Part shown: piece after piece, positions 19,155 through 27,264 of the stretch
How the letters are laid out: the number at the start of each line of letters is the position of its first letter
Position numbering within the stretch: position 1 is the first letter of the stretch
Assembly: GCA_022842065.1 (NCBI GenBank)
Contig: JALHQH010000011.1
Coordinates: 1-64,000 of the forward strand
Direction: 5' to 3'
Length of the DNA: 64,000 nt
From: Caldilineaceae bacterium
Lineage (GTDB): Bacteria; Chloroflexota; Anaerolineae; Caldilineales; Caldilineaceae
Translations under genes and position numbers: made by a program
The notes under the pieces: generated by a model
What the model was told of the DNA's origin: nothing
Seen by the model: only the letters and a program-made list of their open reading frames with translations
Database searches by the model: none

Positions 19155-19203
19155 TGTCACAATTTAACACTTTTACTCGTGTAGAAAATGTTAAATTGTG
19201 ACA
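19155..19203. repeat. 15-bp inverted repeat
   Basis: TGTCACAATTTAACA (19155-19169) and its exact complement (19189-19203) are separated by 19 bases, in the divergent intergenic region upstream of the DUF2461 gene. It is AT-rich and could be an operator or a hairpin. Confidence 0.55.
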
Positions 19204-19313
19204 ACCGCTGGTATAGCTTGCCCTTGACGTTGAACAGATCAATGGCGCTTGTATCGATTGTCTATTGCGGTATAGTACAGTTAGCAAGCTAATTTGTCCA
19301 GAGATCGGGACTT

Positions 19314-19459
19314 GGGCTACACCTAATCCTTTGGGCGCGTCCCAAATTTTCGCGGTCGAGGTGACAGTCACTGGGCAGCGGTTATTTCGGTTAAACAAAC
19401 CGCATCCGCCCAGTGACTGTCACCTTTTCGCCCCTTTTCTGGGCTACGCCTAATTCTTT
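19314..19459. repeat. Hairpin element flanked by 19-bp direct repeats
   Basis: An 18-bp perfect inverted repeat (19359-19376 and 19408-19425, arms AGGTGACAGTCACTGGGC) with a smaller inner hairpin (GCGGTT/AACCGC) is flanked by near-identical direct repeats GGGCTACACCTAATCCTTT (19314-19332) and GGGCTACGCCTAATTCTTT (19441-19459). The remainder of 19067-19539 holds no gene that I can support. Confidence 0.55.
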
Positions 19460-19539
19460 AGACCATTTGTTATTTCTTGAAGGATCTCATAAAATAAGGT
19501 ACTTGCGCTAAATTTCAATTTAATCTAACTTACAAAAAC

Positions 19540-22500
19540 GTGATGACTGATCCTTCCGAGCGTAAAAAGCGGACTGCCAACGATCTCGCCATTGCCATCT
19601 CCCTCTTTGGTACCTTTCAAGCCAATGGGGTTGACCGACGCGAGCATAAGTTTCGTAGCAGTAAGAGCCGTGCCTTGCTGGTCTACTTACTGTTGGCTGA
19701 CGGCCAACCGGTTCTGCGGACCACGCTGACCGAATTACTGTGGCCTGGTTATCTCGCTGCCTCTGCGCGCGCCAGCCTGCGCCAGGCGGTGCTCGATCTG
19801 CGTAAGCTCGTTGCCGGGCTGGATCTGTTGCATACAGATTACCAGACGGTGCAGTTGCGCATCGAGCCGACGCGGTTGGCCTGTGATCTCTTGCAGTTTG
19901 ACCACTTGTTGGCGGCGTGCCAACACCATTCCCATCGCTCCATCAAAGATTGCCTAGCCTGTCAAATTCGGTTGCGCAAGGCAAAGGCCCTATACCGCGG
20001 CGATTTTTTGGTTAGCTTTTCGGAGGCAGACAGTGCGCCATTTAGCCAGTGGCTAGCGACGCAACGGGCGCACTACGCCGCGCGTATGGCCGACTGTCAG
20101 GAACAACTGCACGGCACAGTGGACGGGCCGGAAGTGGACGGGCCGGAAAAGCCTTTGGGCAATCTACCTACGCCCCTGACCCCACTCATCGGCCGTGCCG
20201 CAGAAGTACACGCATTGGCCCAAAAGCTGCGCCATCCCGTCTACCGCTGCCTGACACTGGTCGGCCCCGGCGGCATTGGCAAAACCCGCCTGGCATTGGC
20301 CGTCTGCGCTGCACAGGTCGCAGCCTTCCCCGATGGTGTTTGGTTTGTGGATCTGGGCGCGCTGGCCCCCGCGGTGGCACAGCTGTCTGTACGGCCGGCG
20401 CCACAAGCGGATGGCGAAACGACTCCGGCGCAAACGCAGTTGCATAATCGGTTGGCATCGGCAATGCTGGGCGCGCTGGGCCTCTCATTGCAAGGCGCCA
20501 TGCCCCCCACGGCGCAGTTGCAGACATACCTACAAGAGAAGCGGGCATTGCTGATCATCGACAATTTTGAGCACCTCAGCGCGGGGGCGGCCTATCTAGT
20601 GCAACTGCTGCAAGCTGCGCCCGCGCTGCACCTCTTGATCACCTCCCGCCATCGCCTGGCGCTGCAAGGGCAACAGCTCTACCACGTCACCGGCCTGGCC
20701 TGGCCCACCAAAGAAGTTGTGGCGGCCATGTCGGCTACCGCTCTGATTGCGCAATATCCCAGCCTGGCGCTCTTTCTGGAGCGGGCAACGCTCACCGATC
20801 AGCTGTTGACGCCTGATGGCCCCACGCTCACTGCCATCGTCACGATCTGTGAACTCGTCGAAGGGGTGCCCTTGGCCTTGGAATTGGCGGCGGCGCTGCT
20901 GGAAACCCATACGCTCGACGCGATCGCGGGGCTGATTCGGGAAAATTATCAGGTCCTCGCAAGCACCTTTCACGATCTGCCGCCACGCCAACGGAGCGCC
21001 CAGGCGATGTTGCAGACGGCGTGGCAACTGCTTACCCCCGCCGAGGCGCAGATCCTAGCGCGCTGCTCAGTCTTCCAAGGTGGCTTCACGTTGGATGCAG
21101 CCCAAAGCGTGATCGATGCAACCGCAGCGGAGCTGGAGCGTCTGCTCCATCAATCGCTCTTGCAACAGCAGGAGAATGGCCGTTATCGCATGCATGAACT
21201 CGTGCGCCAATTTGCCGCCGAACAGTTGAAACAGGTGCAAACAGCGGCGCAAGCAGACGCACAAGCCATCTATGATCGCCATGCCGCGTACTACCTGACG
21301 CTGGTCGCCGGTTGGCAACCGGCGGAGGCGGCCGAACGGCTCTTCCGCGCCGCGGTGCAGGTCGATCGGGAGAATGTGGAGACAGCCTGGCAGTGGGCGT
21401 TGGCCGCGGGGCAGGTTGAACGATTGTTGCCTGCCGTCGAAGGGCTGGTTGAATTTTATGAGATGACCGGCGCCTTTTATGCCGCCGAAGCGCTGTTGCG
21501 CCAGAGCATCGAGCAGGTACGGCTGCTGCTTACAAGTGCTGAGATGGCAGTGGATGCTGGGCCTTTGACAAGCTCAGGCGCCAAACTCCTTGCCTCCTTA
21601 TTAATGCAGGCGGGCTATGTCTACGCTGTCGGCCTGGCCCAACACGAAGCAGCCACGGCCGCGGCAACCGAGGCGCTGGCATTGGCCGAAGCGCTCCAAG
21701 AGCCCAAATTGATCATCCGCAGCTACCATGGGCTGGCCGCGATGGCCTATATAACGGGCAACTTTGCCCACGGGCAGGCGCTGGGCGAAACCGCCCTCCA
21801 ACTCGTGCAAGGGCAGGCGTTGGACCGGGATATTGCCATGTGTTTGAGTGTCGCCGGGATCTCGGTCTTCTCGCTCTATCATTATGAGACCGCGGAACAG
21901 TACCTGCAGCAGGCCCTGGCGTGGGCAGAAGCGGCTCAGGATAGCCGCAAAGCGTTGCTCTTCCGCAATCAACTGGGCATGCTCTATCGCCACCAGGGGG
22001 ACTTTGGGGAAGCCCTGCGCTACTTTGCACAAAATCTGCCGGCAACACTCGCACAGGATGACACCTACAACATTGCGGTAACTGCCGGCAACTTGGGGTT
22101 GTTGCATGTCCTGTTAGGCGATTACCCCTCGTCGGTGGCGTGGCTGACCGATGCGTACCAACGCTGTGGCGCCTATGGGGATCGGCGGGCGATGCTTGAG
22201 TTGCAGGCTATCCTCGCCTATTCGCTTGTGCAGCAGGGCGATTCCCTGGCGGGCGAAGCCCATTGTCGGCGCATCCTGGCCGATCCCCAACTTCCGATCG
22301 CAGCACGGCAAGTCTGCTGGCTCACCTTGGGTGAACTGTACACGGTGCAAGGCGCGTGGCCTGACGCCCAGGAGGCCTATAGCCAACTCGCGGTTGTCAG
22401 CCGCGCGCCAGAGGTAACCGGCATCTTGCTCTTGGCAGAGGTGGGGTTGGCCACGCTGCACCTGGCGCAGGGCGATCCGGTCGCCGCGCACACCGCCCTG

Positions 22501-22743
22501 GAACCGCTCCTGCCCCGCTTTGATCCTGCCCACTTTGATACCTTCTTCACCGCGGCCCGCTTCCTCCTCGCCGCGTACCACATCCTGGTCGCCAACAACG
22601 ATCCACATGCCGCCGCCATTCTCACCCAAGCATGGCAGATCGTCACCGCTTTCGCCGCTAAGATCAGCGATCCCACCCTCCGCCACGCCTTCCTCACCAA
22701 TGTGCCCGTCCACCGCGAGCTTGGGCAATTGGTTGGTGGGTAG
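19540..22743 (+). CDS. SARP/AfsR-like regulator with BTAD, ATPase and TPR domains
   Basis: A 1067-residue transcriptional regulator. Residues about 15-105 form an OmpR-like winged-helix domain (LLVYLLLADGQPVLRTTLTE-LWP, then ASLRQAVLDLRKL), followed by a BTAD-like helical region to about 190. The NTPase has Walker A GPGGIGKT at 242-249, Walker B LLIIDNFEHL around D341, and the sensor LLITSRHRL. The C-terminal half is TPR-like (for example YYETAEQYLQQALAWAEAAQD and HQGDFGEALRYFAQNL). Starts at GTG 19540 or ATG 19543 are equally likely. Such proteins integrate a signal through the ATPase/TPR part and activate nearby genes. All genes to 27555 run in the same direction, so the secreted RCC1 and RiPP-like genes are plausible targets. 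Confidence 0.85.
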   Translation: MMTDPSERKKRTANDLAIAISLFGTFQANGVDRREHKFRSSKSRALLVYLLLADGQPVLRTTLTELLWPGYLAASARASLRQAVLDLRKLVAGLDLLHTDYQTVQLRIEPTRLACDLLQFDHLLAACQHHSHRSIKDCLACQIRLRKAKALYRGDFLVSFSEADSAPFSQWLATQRAHYAARMADCQEQLHGTVDGPEVDGPEKPLGNLPTPLTPLIGRAAEVHALAQKLRHPVYRCLTLVGPGGIGKTRLALAVCAAQVAAFPDGVWFVDLGALAPAVAQLSVRPAPQADGETTPAQTQLHNRLASAMLGALGLSLQGAMPPTAQLQTYLQEKRALLIIDNFEHLSAGAAYLVQLLQAAPALHLLITSRHRLALQGQQLYHVTGLAWPTKEVVAAMSATALIAQYPSLALFLERATLTDQLLTPDGPTLTAIVTICELVEGVPLALELAAALLETHTLDAIAGLIRENYQVLASTFHDLPPRQRSAQAMLQTAWQLLTPAEAQILARCSVFQGGFTLDAAQSVIDATAAELERLLHQSLLQQQENGRYRMHELVRQFAAEQLKQVQTAAQADAQAIYDRHAAYYLTLVAGWQPAEAAERLFRAAVQVDRENVETAWQWALAAGQVERLLPAVEGLVEFYEMTGAFYAAEALLRQSIEQVRLLLTSAEMAVDAGPLTSSGAKLLASLLMQAGYVYAVGLAQHEAATAAATEALALAEALQEPKLIIRSYHGLAAMAYITGNFAHGQALGETALQLVQGQALDRDIAMCLSVAGISVFSLYHYETAEQYLQQALAWAEAAQDSRKALLFRNQLGMLYRHQGDFGEALRYFAQNLPATLAQDDTYNIAVTAGNLGLLHVLLGDYPSSVAWLTDAYQRCGAYGDRRAMLELQAILAYSLVQQGDSLAGEAHCRRILADPQLPIAARQVCWLTLGELYTVQGAWPDAQEAYSQLAVVSRAPEVTGILLLAEVGLATLHLAQGDPVAAHTALEPLLPRFDPAHFDTFFTAARFLLAAYHILVANNDPHAAAILTQAWQIVTAFAAKISDPTLRHAFLTNVPVHRELGQLVGG

Positions 22744-23387
22744 TGGCACGCAGTGAAATCTCCTCACTACCTTACGATAAACCAGCCAAATCGGGACCAA
22801 TCCCAGCCAATCATATAGTATGGTTACACTTTCGTTACGCTTTTTCTGCTTGACAGCCACGTCAATTGCCTTATTATATGCTTAACATTTTATAAACAAG
22901 CTTTCTTTTAATTGGGTTTGAATGCAAATATCGTAAAGCTGCCTCGTTGCTCCAACCACGTCAACGCTCTTCGCACCCATGCTCTACCCAAGGATCTTTC
23001 TGATTCCCGACATTACTGTTCATCGTTCAATCAGCTAGCCGGATAACAAAACAACGCGCTGCCATAGATTTCGCAGTTTTGTACTGCGGCGACCGAGACC
23101 GTCATTCGTCGCGCCCGCGGCCGCCGCGACAGACCCCTGGATGTCACGGGAGGAAACACTACAACTGATGAAGGCAGCAACGGATTTTCACTGTCTGACC
23201 ACACATCCGTTACCGCCAAAATCCGCTGTAGTGTTCGTGCTATCTTGCTTATCTTAATGGCAGCGAGGGTTAGGGAGGGGTTAGTCGTTACCTTTTGTTC
23301 ATGGAGGTGAAACACACCGCATACCTATAGGCGCCAATTTCAAAGACATCATACTATTTTACTCAAAAAGTATCGAAAGGACTCTTA
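22744..23387 (+). other. Long non-coding leader before the RCC1 gene
   Basis: No gene is supported in these 644 bases. The stretch holds a possible promoter at 22850-22879 and a right end of the GTAACTAC repeat family (GGGGTTAGTCGTTAC, about 23277-23291). A pair of complementary segments, CGGATTTT (near 23182) and AAAATCCG (near 23217), may fold. If the promoter is real, the RCC1 transcript has a leader of about 500 bases. GAAAGGA precedes the ATG at 23388. Confidence 0.4.
22850..22879 (+). promoter_or_regulatory. Candidate promoter
   Basis: TTGACA at 22850-22855 is followed after 16 to 18 bases by overlapping TATTAT/TTATAT sequences (22872-22879). It lies about 100 bases after the SARP-like gene and would drive the RCC1-repeat gene. 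Confidence 0.45.
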
Positions 23388-25241
23388 ATGTTTGTACGAA
23401 CGCAATCTCATTCTCTGGGCCGCCACTGGGCGCACCACTTGGGCCGCGCCGCGTTGCGTTACGCCTTGGTGTTGGCACTCTTGGCGCTCACCCTCTTCAC
23501 CGGCCCCCAACCGGCCCACGCCGTGGCCACGGCAAGCAGCACCCCCGGCACCGTGGTCGCCTGGGGCAGTAACCTCCTTGATGCATCGACCGTCCCCAGC
23601 GATCTGACCGATGTCATCGCCATTGCCGCCGGTGGCTACCAAAACCTGGCGATCAAGAGCGATGGCACGGTGGTCGCCTGGGGCAATAACAACCGTGGGC
23701 AGGGAAATATTCCCAGTGGGCTGGCCAACGTTACCGCCATCGCTGCCGGCAATGGCCACAATCTGGCGCTCAAGGCGGATGGCACGGTGGTCGCCTGGGG
23801 CAATAACAACCGTGGGCAGGGAAATGTCCCCGCCGGGTTGGATAACGTCATCGCCATCGCCGCCGGTACAGTCCACAGCCTGGCGCTCAAGGGTGATGGC
23901 ACAGTGGTCGCCTGGGGCCATAACGACTATGGGCAGGCGACGGTCCCCAACGATCTGACCGGTGTCACGGCCATCGCTGCTGGTGAAAACCACAGCCTGG
24001 CGCTCAAGAGCGATGGCACGGTAGTCGCCTGGGGGGCTAACTTCGCTGGGCAGGCGACGGTCCCCGCCGGGCTGAGCGATGTCACCGCCATCGCGGCCGG
24101 TATCAACCATAGCCTGGCGCTCAAGGCGGATGGCACGGTGGTCGCCTGGGGAGATAACTTCTCTGGGCAGGCGACGGTCCCCGCCGGGCTGACCGGTGTC
24201 ACCGCGATTGCGGCCGGTGGCTACCACAGCCTGGCGCTCAAGGCGGATGGCACGGTGGTCGCCTGGGGCCATAACGACTATGGGCAGATAAGTGTTCCTG
24301 GTAATCTGGCCAACGTCACCGCGATTACTGCTGGTACCTACCACAGCGTGGCGCTCGTTCCGTCCGTCGCGGCACCGGAAATCGACGTGTTGGGCAACAG
24401 CAACAGCATCGTCAGTGGCGACAGTACCCCCGCTACCGCCGACCACACCGCCTTCGGCAGTGCAGAGATCAACAGCGGCACGGTGGTGCGCACCTTCACG
24501 ATCCTGAATAGCGGCGACGCCGAGCTGTCAGCCATTACGGTCAGCGTCGAAAGATACCAGCCCGCGGCAGCGCAGTCTGGTGCGGTTCTGCCGTTCAGCC
24601 TCACCAGCGTTCCGGCCACGACCGTGGCGGCGGGCCAAAGCACCCAATTCCAAATTACCTTTGCTCCCAGCGAGTCCGGGGAAAGTTCGGCGGTGGTGAT
24701 CATCGAGAGCAACGACGCCAATGAAGGTTACTATGTCTTTGTCATCAGCGGGAGTGGCAGTGCACGGCTGTTGCCGAACACACAGGTGGCGACAGCCAGT
24801 GCCGCCACCCAACGTTGTGCTGCGGGCAGCCCTGGTTATATGCGCGATTGCACCGTCACCTTCAACCTGCGCAACGTCGGCAGCGATGCGATGTTGGTTG
24901 GTCACTATCGTGTTAACAGCGTGAGCGCCCACGCCTATGTGCTCAACGGCGAACCGACCCCCGGCCAGGCCGGTACCACTGTGCAAGCGGGAGAACTTGT
25001 GAATGCAAACGGGATCTTCCAACCGCAGTTTGTCATTGGCTTGACAAGCCTGACACGTTACTCGATTAACATCAGCGTTTTTGGTTATGCCGGGGTGACG
25101 GCCGCCGGCACCGATGCAACCGACGCCACCATCCTTATCGATCAAACCCAACTGGCCGAGATTGCCACCTTCGAGGTGGTGTTGGAGCCTGCCGAAGCAG
25201 CGGCGAACTTCCAGTTCTTCCTGCCCATTGTGCAGCAATAA
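23388..25241 (+). CDS. Secreted RCC1-repeat protein with C-terminal anchor-like domain
   Basis: A 617-residue exported protein. Residues 20-48 form a signal peptide with a hydrophobic core (RYALVLALLALTLF) and an AHA-VA end. Residues 54-326 contain seven 39-residue RCC1-like repeats (GTVVAWG-N--GQ--VP--L--V-AIAAG--HSLALK-D), expected to close into a seven-bladed beta-propeller. A choice-of-anchor-D-like immunoglobulin domain follows (about 335-465; TFTILNSGDAELSAI and FAPSESGESSAVVIIESND), then another beta-rich region. The protein ends in FFLPIVQQ, a tail shared with three other secreted proteins here. It is followed 175 bases later by a small RiPP-like precursor gene. A role in surface display or binding is an inference. 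Confidence 0.8.
   Translation: MFVRTQSHSLGRHWAHHLGRAALRYALVLALLALTLFTGPQPAHAVATASSTPGTVVAWGSNLLDASTVPSDLTDVIAIAAGGYQNLAIKSDGTVVAWGNNNRGQGNIPSGLANVTAIAAGNGHNLALKADGTVVAWGNNNRGQGNVPAGLDNVIAIAAGTVHSLALKGDGTVVAWGHNDYGQATVPNDLTGVTAIAAGENHSLALKSDGTVVAWGANFAGQATVPAGLSDVTAIAAGINHSLALKADGTVVAWGDNFSGQATVPAGLTGVTAIAAGGYHSLALKADGTVVAWGHNDYGQISVPGNLANVTAITAGTYHSVALVPSVAAPEIDVLGNSNSIVSGDSTPATADHTAFGSAEINSGTVVRTFTILNSGDAELSAITVSVERYQPAAAQSGAVLPFSLTSVPATTVAAGQSTQFQITFAPSESGESSAVVIIESNDANEGYYVFVISGSGSARLLPNTQVATASAATQRCAAGSPGYMRDCTVTFNLRNVGSDAMLVGHYRVNSVSAHAYVLNGEPTPGQAGTTVQAGELVNANGIFQPQFVIGLTSLTRYSINISVFGYAGVTAAGTDATDATILIDQTQLAEIATFEVVLEPAEAAANFQFFLPIVQQ
23547..24365 (+). repeat. Seven 117-bp tandem repeats within the RCC1 gene
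   Basis: Seven in-frame units of 117 bp encode the 39-residue propeller blades. Neighbouring units are very similar at DNA level; units 2 and 3, and units 5 and 6, share long identical runs such as GATGGCACGGTGGTCGCCTG. The similarity suggests recent duplication or gene conversion, and the copy number could vary between strains. Confidence 0.85.
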
Positions 25242-25372
25242 GTGCTGAATGAATTCAGCCCCTGGTAAGCAAAACGTGTTTAAACACGTTTCGCGTCTCA
25301 GGTGCAGCATTCATTCAGCACCCTTTGGCCAAAAGACCGGTCACACTCACCGCACGCATGGCTGTGACCGGT
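25242..25372. terminator. Nested hairpins after the RCC1 gene
   Basis: GTGCTGAATGAA (25242-25253) pairs with 25310-25321 around a perfect 20-base palindrome (25272-25291, AAACGTGTTT plus complement). A second hairpin (ACCGGTCACA at 25336-25345, TGTGACCGGT at 25363-25372) follows. They begin right after the stop codon and could end the RCC1 transcript or regulate the precursor gene at 25417. Confidence 0.5.
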
Positions 25373-25416
25373 TGTACCGGTAACTCAATTAATTGTTCAA
25401 TCAGGAGCTACACACA

Positions 25417-25611
25417 ATGAATCACGCTAGTCCACTACCCCCACCCCTCACGCCGACTGCGCTGCCTGCCGTGGCCGCCCCGCCACAATCAGCGCGGACA
25501 CCACCACCTTTTGTCCCACCGACGCTGACCAAACATGGCACGGTGGCCGGGCTAACCCAAGACTTTAGCGGTGGCTTTGATCCGGATGACCCATTTGATC
25601 TAGGGGGCTGA
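25417..25611 (+). CDS. Putative RiPP precursor peptide, lasso-like leader
   Basis: A 64-residue peptide with a Pro/Ala-rich N terminus. Residues 32-47 read F-V-P-P-T-L-T-K-H-G-T-V-A-G-L-T, which matches the lasso leader pattern Y-x-x-P-x-L-x-x-x-G-x-x-x-x-L-T with Phe for Tyr. With the conserved Thr at position -2, the core would be the 16 residues after Gln48: DFSGGFDPDDPFDLGG. It is acidic and Gly-rich, with Asp at core positions 7 and 9 where lasso rings close. A first-position Asp instead of Gly is unusual. AGGAG sits nine bases before ATG 25417. The next two coding genes are an HPr-kinase-like ATPase and a PqqD-like protein, which both occur in lasso clusters. No cyclase or leader peptidase is nearby, so the product is uncertain. 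Confidence 0.65.
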   Translation: MNHASPLPPPLTPTALPAVAAPPQSARTPPPFVPPTLTKHGTVAGLTQDFSGGFDPDDPFDLGG

Positions 25612-25626
25612 TTCGGCGGCTAAGTA

Positions 25627-25791
25627 CAGTGTTAAGGAAATTCTGCTAGTTTAGCCACGGAGTGGCGGCTGATGGTAGGCCAGCCTTTTAAGGCTGGCAT
25701 CCTGGTCCCGAGGGTTGAAACCCTCGGCTACCCTCAGCCGTCACTCCGTGACTACGCTTCATTCTAATCTAGCAAAACTTCGGTAACACTG
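25627..25791. mobile_element. MITE-like element (family CASTGTYA)
   Basis: Imperfect 23-bp ends (CAGTGTTAAGGAAATTCTGC at left; AAAACTTCGGTAACACTG at right) enclose nested hairpins, among them CCGAGGGTT/AACCCTCGG and CCAGCCTT/AAGGCTGG. A partial copy continues to the right (25800-25860: GGTGTCAGGTAAGTTTTGCG and GCCACGGAGTGGC). No coding capacity. Related ends occur at 9525-9646. Confidence 0.55.
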
Positions 25792-25923
25792 CACTAGTGC
25801 GGTGTCAGGTAAGTTTTGCGGAATTAGCCACGGAGTGGCAGCAGACGGTAGCCAAGCCTTAATGTAAATTAAGTAAATCATTGGGTAAACAACCTCCACC
25901 CGGCGATGAATCGCCGGGCTAGC

Positions 25924-26011
25924 GAACAGCGCCCGCTGAAGCGGGCTTTTCGGCTGCACAAGCCCGCTTCAGCGGGCGCTGTTCTTAGCCAGGCGGCTTT
26001 AGCCCCTGGCG
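25924..26011. repeat. 25-bp inverted repeat with dispersed right half
   Basis: Perfect 25-bp arms 25924-25948 and 25960-25984 surround an 11-base loop. The right part, 25960-26011, recurs at 55756-55807 with one mismatch in 52 bases. It lies in the leader of the HPr-kinase-like gene. The rest of 25612-26128 contains only repeat sequence. Confidence 0.75.
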
Positions 26012-26128
26012 TTCCTGGTATACCGAAACAATTGTTTAACGCTCATAAAGGCTGTGCGAACAGCTTTCCTAACCCACAGATTCACGTCAAACACCGATAC
26101 AGGAAATGTGTACGGGGAAATGTGATCA

Positions 26129-27232
26129 ATGCACGAACAATGTTATGGATTGGGGCCACTCACGCTGCGGGTGCAAACTGATAACCAAAGGGTACAACAA
26201 CAGCTGGCCGGCAATTGGACACAGCTCTTTCAACTGACGCCCACTGCCATGCCCACTGCCATATCCGAAGTGACCGCCGCAGGGCTGACGATCAACCTGG
26301 CGGCAAAACCGACTACGCCACCGGTCATGCTCACAAATCAACCGGCCCTGGTCCACTATGGTCCATTGTCGATTTGGCCGACCAGCACTGGTTTCTATTT
26401 AGGCATGGGGGACACCTGGCTTGCGGTTGCGCACGGGGCCGCCGCCGGCTATCTCGCCGACGATTTCTGGGGGCAGCCATTAGTCATGCAGCGCGACTTT
26501 TGGCAACGGCTCTTTTTCCTGTTGAGCCGGTCTGTCAATTGCCACCTGCTCCATGCCAACGCCCTGCTCCCGCCCACGCCCGGACCGGCGGGCGGGCTGT
26601 TGCTGGTCGGCGATTGTGGTGCGGGCAAGACGACCCTGACCATGAGCCTGATCGCGGCGGGCTGGCGCTATGTCACCGATGACAATGTGTTGCTCCAACC
26701 GACCGCAAGTGGGGTGATGGCCTATGCCGTGCGGCGTGGCTTTGCCTGCACGGTAGAGACGGCGGCGCAGTGGCCCTGGCTGGCACCGGCGTGGGCGGTG
26801 GGCAGCCCGTTGCATCGTTGGAAGACACTCGTCGATCTCGATGCACTCTACCCGATGCGCTATCGCCCCATGTGCCGGCCAGACTTGATTCTCTTTCCGC
26901 AGGTTGCGCAAGCCGCCCAGAGCGCGCTGACGCCGTTGACGGCCATGCAAGCGTTCACCACCCTGCTCGGACAGCAGCAAAGTGGGCTACTCGTCGAGCC
27001 GACCGCGCTGCCGACCTTGCTGACCCTGTATCAGACGCTGGTCACCCAATGCCGCGGCTTTCAATTTCACGCCGGGACCGATGTCTTTCACGAGCCGGCG
27101 GCGGTGAGTGCATTACTGCTCCAGACGCTAGTAACGCGTAACCCCTTCCTAACCCTCCCCGCGTACGAGGAGGGAACCGCCACTCCTCCCGTACGCGGGG
27201 AGGTTGAGAGGGGGCTTGGTAGTTACCGATGA
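26129..27232 (+). CDS. HPr-kinase-like ATPase of a RiPP-type locus
   Basis: A 367-residue protein with the HPr kinase/PEPCK-like fold. Walker A is GDCGAGKTT (161-169), preceded by GGLLLV. The YVTDDNVLL segment (D184-D185) matches the second conserved acidic motif. A pairing of such kinases with PqqD-like proteins and small precursors is known from lasso-peptide clusters, where the kinase phosphorylates the peptide, often at a C-terminal Ser; here the proposed core has no terminal Ser. The ORF begins at ATG 26129 after GGGGAAA. The last 33 residues (335-367) are encoded entirely by a palindromic repeat (27131-27226), so the native C terminus was probably replaced or extended. Function as a kinase is inferred. 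Confidence 0.75.
   Translation: MHEQCYGLGPLTLRVQTDNQRVQQQLAGNWTQLFQLTPTAMPTAISEVTAAGLTINLAAKPTTPPVMLTNQPALVHYGPLSIWPTSTGFYLGMGDTWLAVAHGAAAGYLADDFWGQPLVMQRDFWQRLFFLLSRSVNCHLLHANALLPPTPGPAGGLLLVGDCGAGKTTLTMSLIAAGWRYVTDDNVLLQPTASGVMAYAVRRGFACTVETAAQWPWLAPAWAVGSPLHRWKTLVDLDALYPMRYRPMCRPDLILFPQVAQAAQSALTPLTAMQAFTTLLGQQQSGLLVEPTALPTLLTLYQTLVTQCRGFQFHAGTDVFHEPAAVSALLLQTLVTRNPFLTLPAYEEGTATPPVRGEVERGLGSYR
27131..27226 (+). repeat. MITE-like palindromic element, copy 3, inside coding sequence
   Basis: Ends GTAACGCGTAACCCC and GGGCTTGGTAGTTAC enclose stems CCTCCCCGCGTACG and CGTACGCGGGGAGG. It lies within the reading frame of the HPr-kinase-like gene and encodes its last 32 codons before the stop at 27230. 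Confidence 0.75.
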
Positions 27233-27264
27233 ACGAAAAAATGTGTAATGCAAAGGAGCAAATC

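Noticed and set aside
22880..23387. Possible riboswitch or structured leader RNA
   Set aside because: Some complementary segments exist, but I could not match them to any known class, and the longest stems are short.
23385..24446. 353-codon minus-strand frame opposite the RCC1 gene
   Set aside because: It arises because the 117-bp repeats keep the antisense frame open. The plus frame has a signal peptide, a ribosome-binding site and a clear family.
24528..25310. 260-codon antisense frame opposite the RCC1 gene end
   Set aside because: Antisense shadow; no motif, no ribosome-binding site, and it overlaps a well-supported gene.
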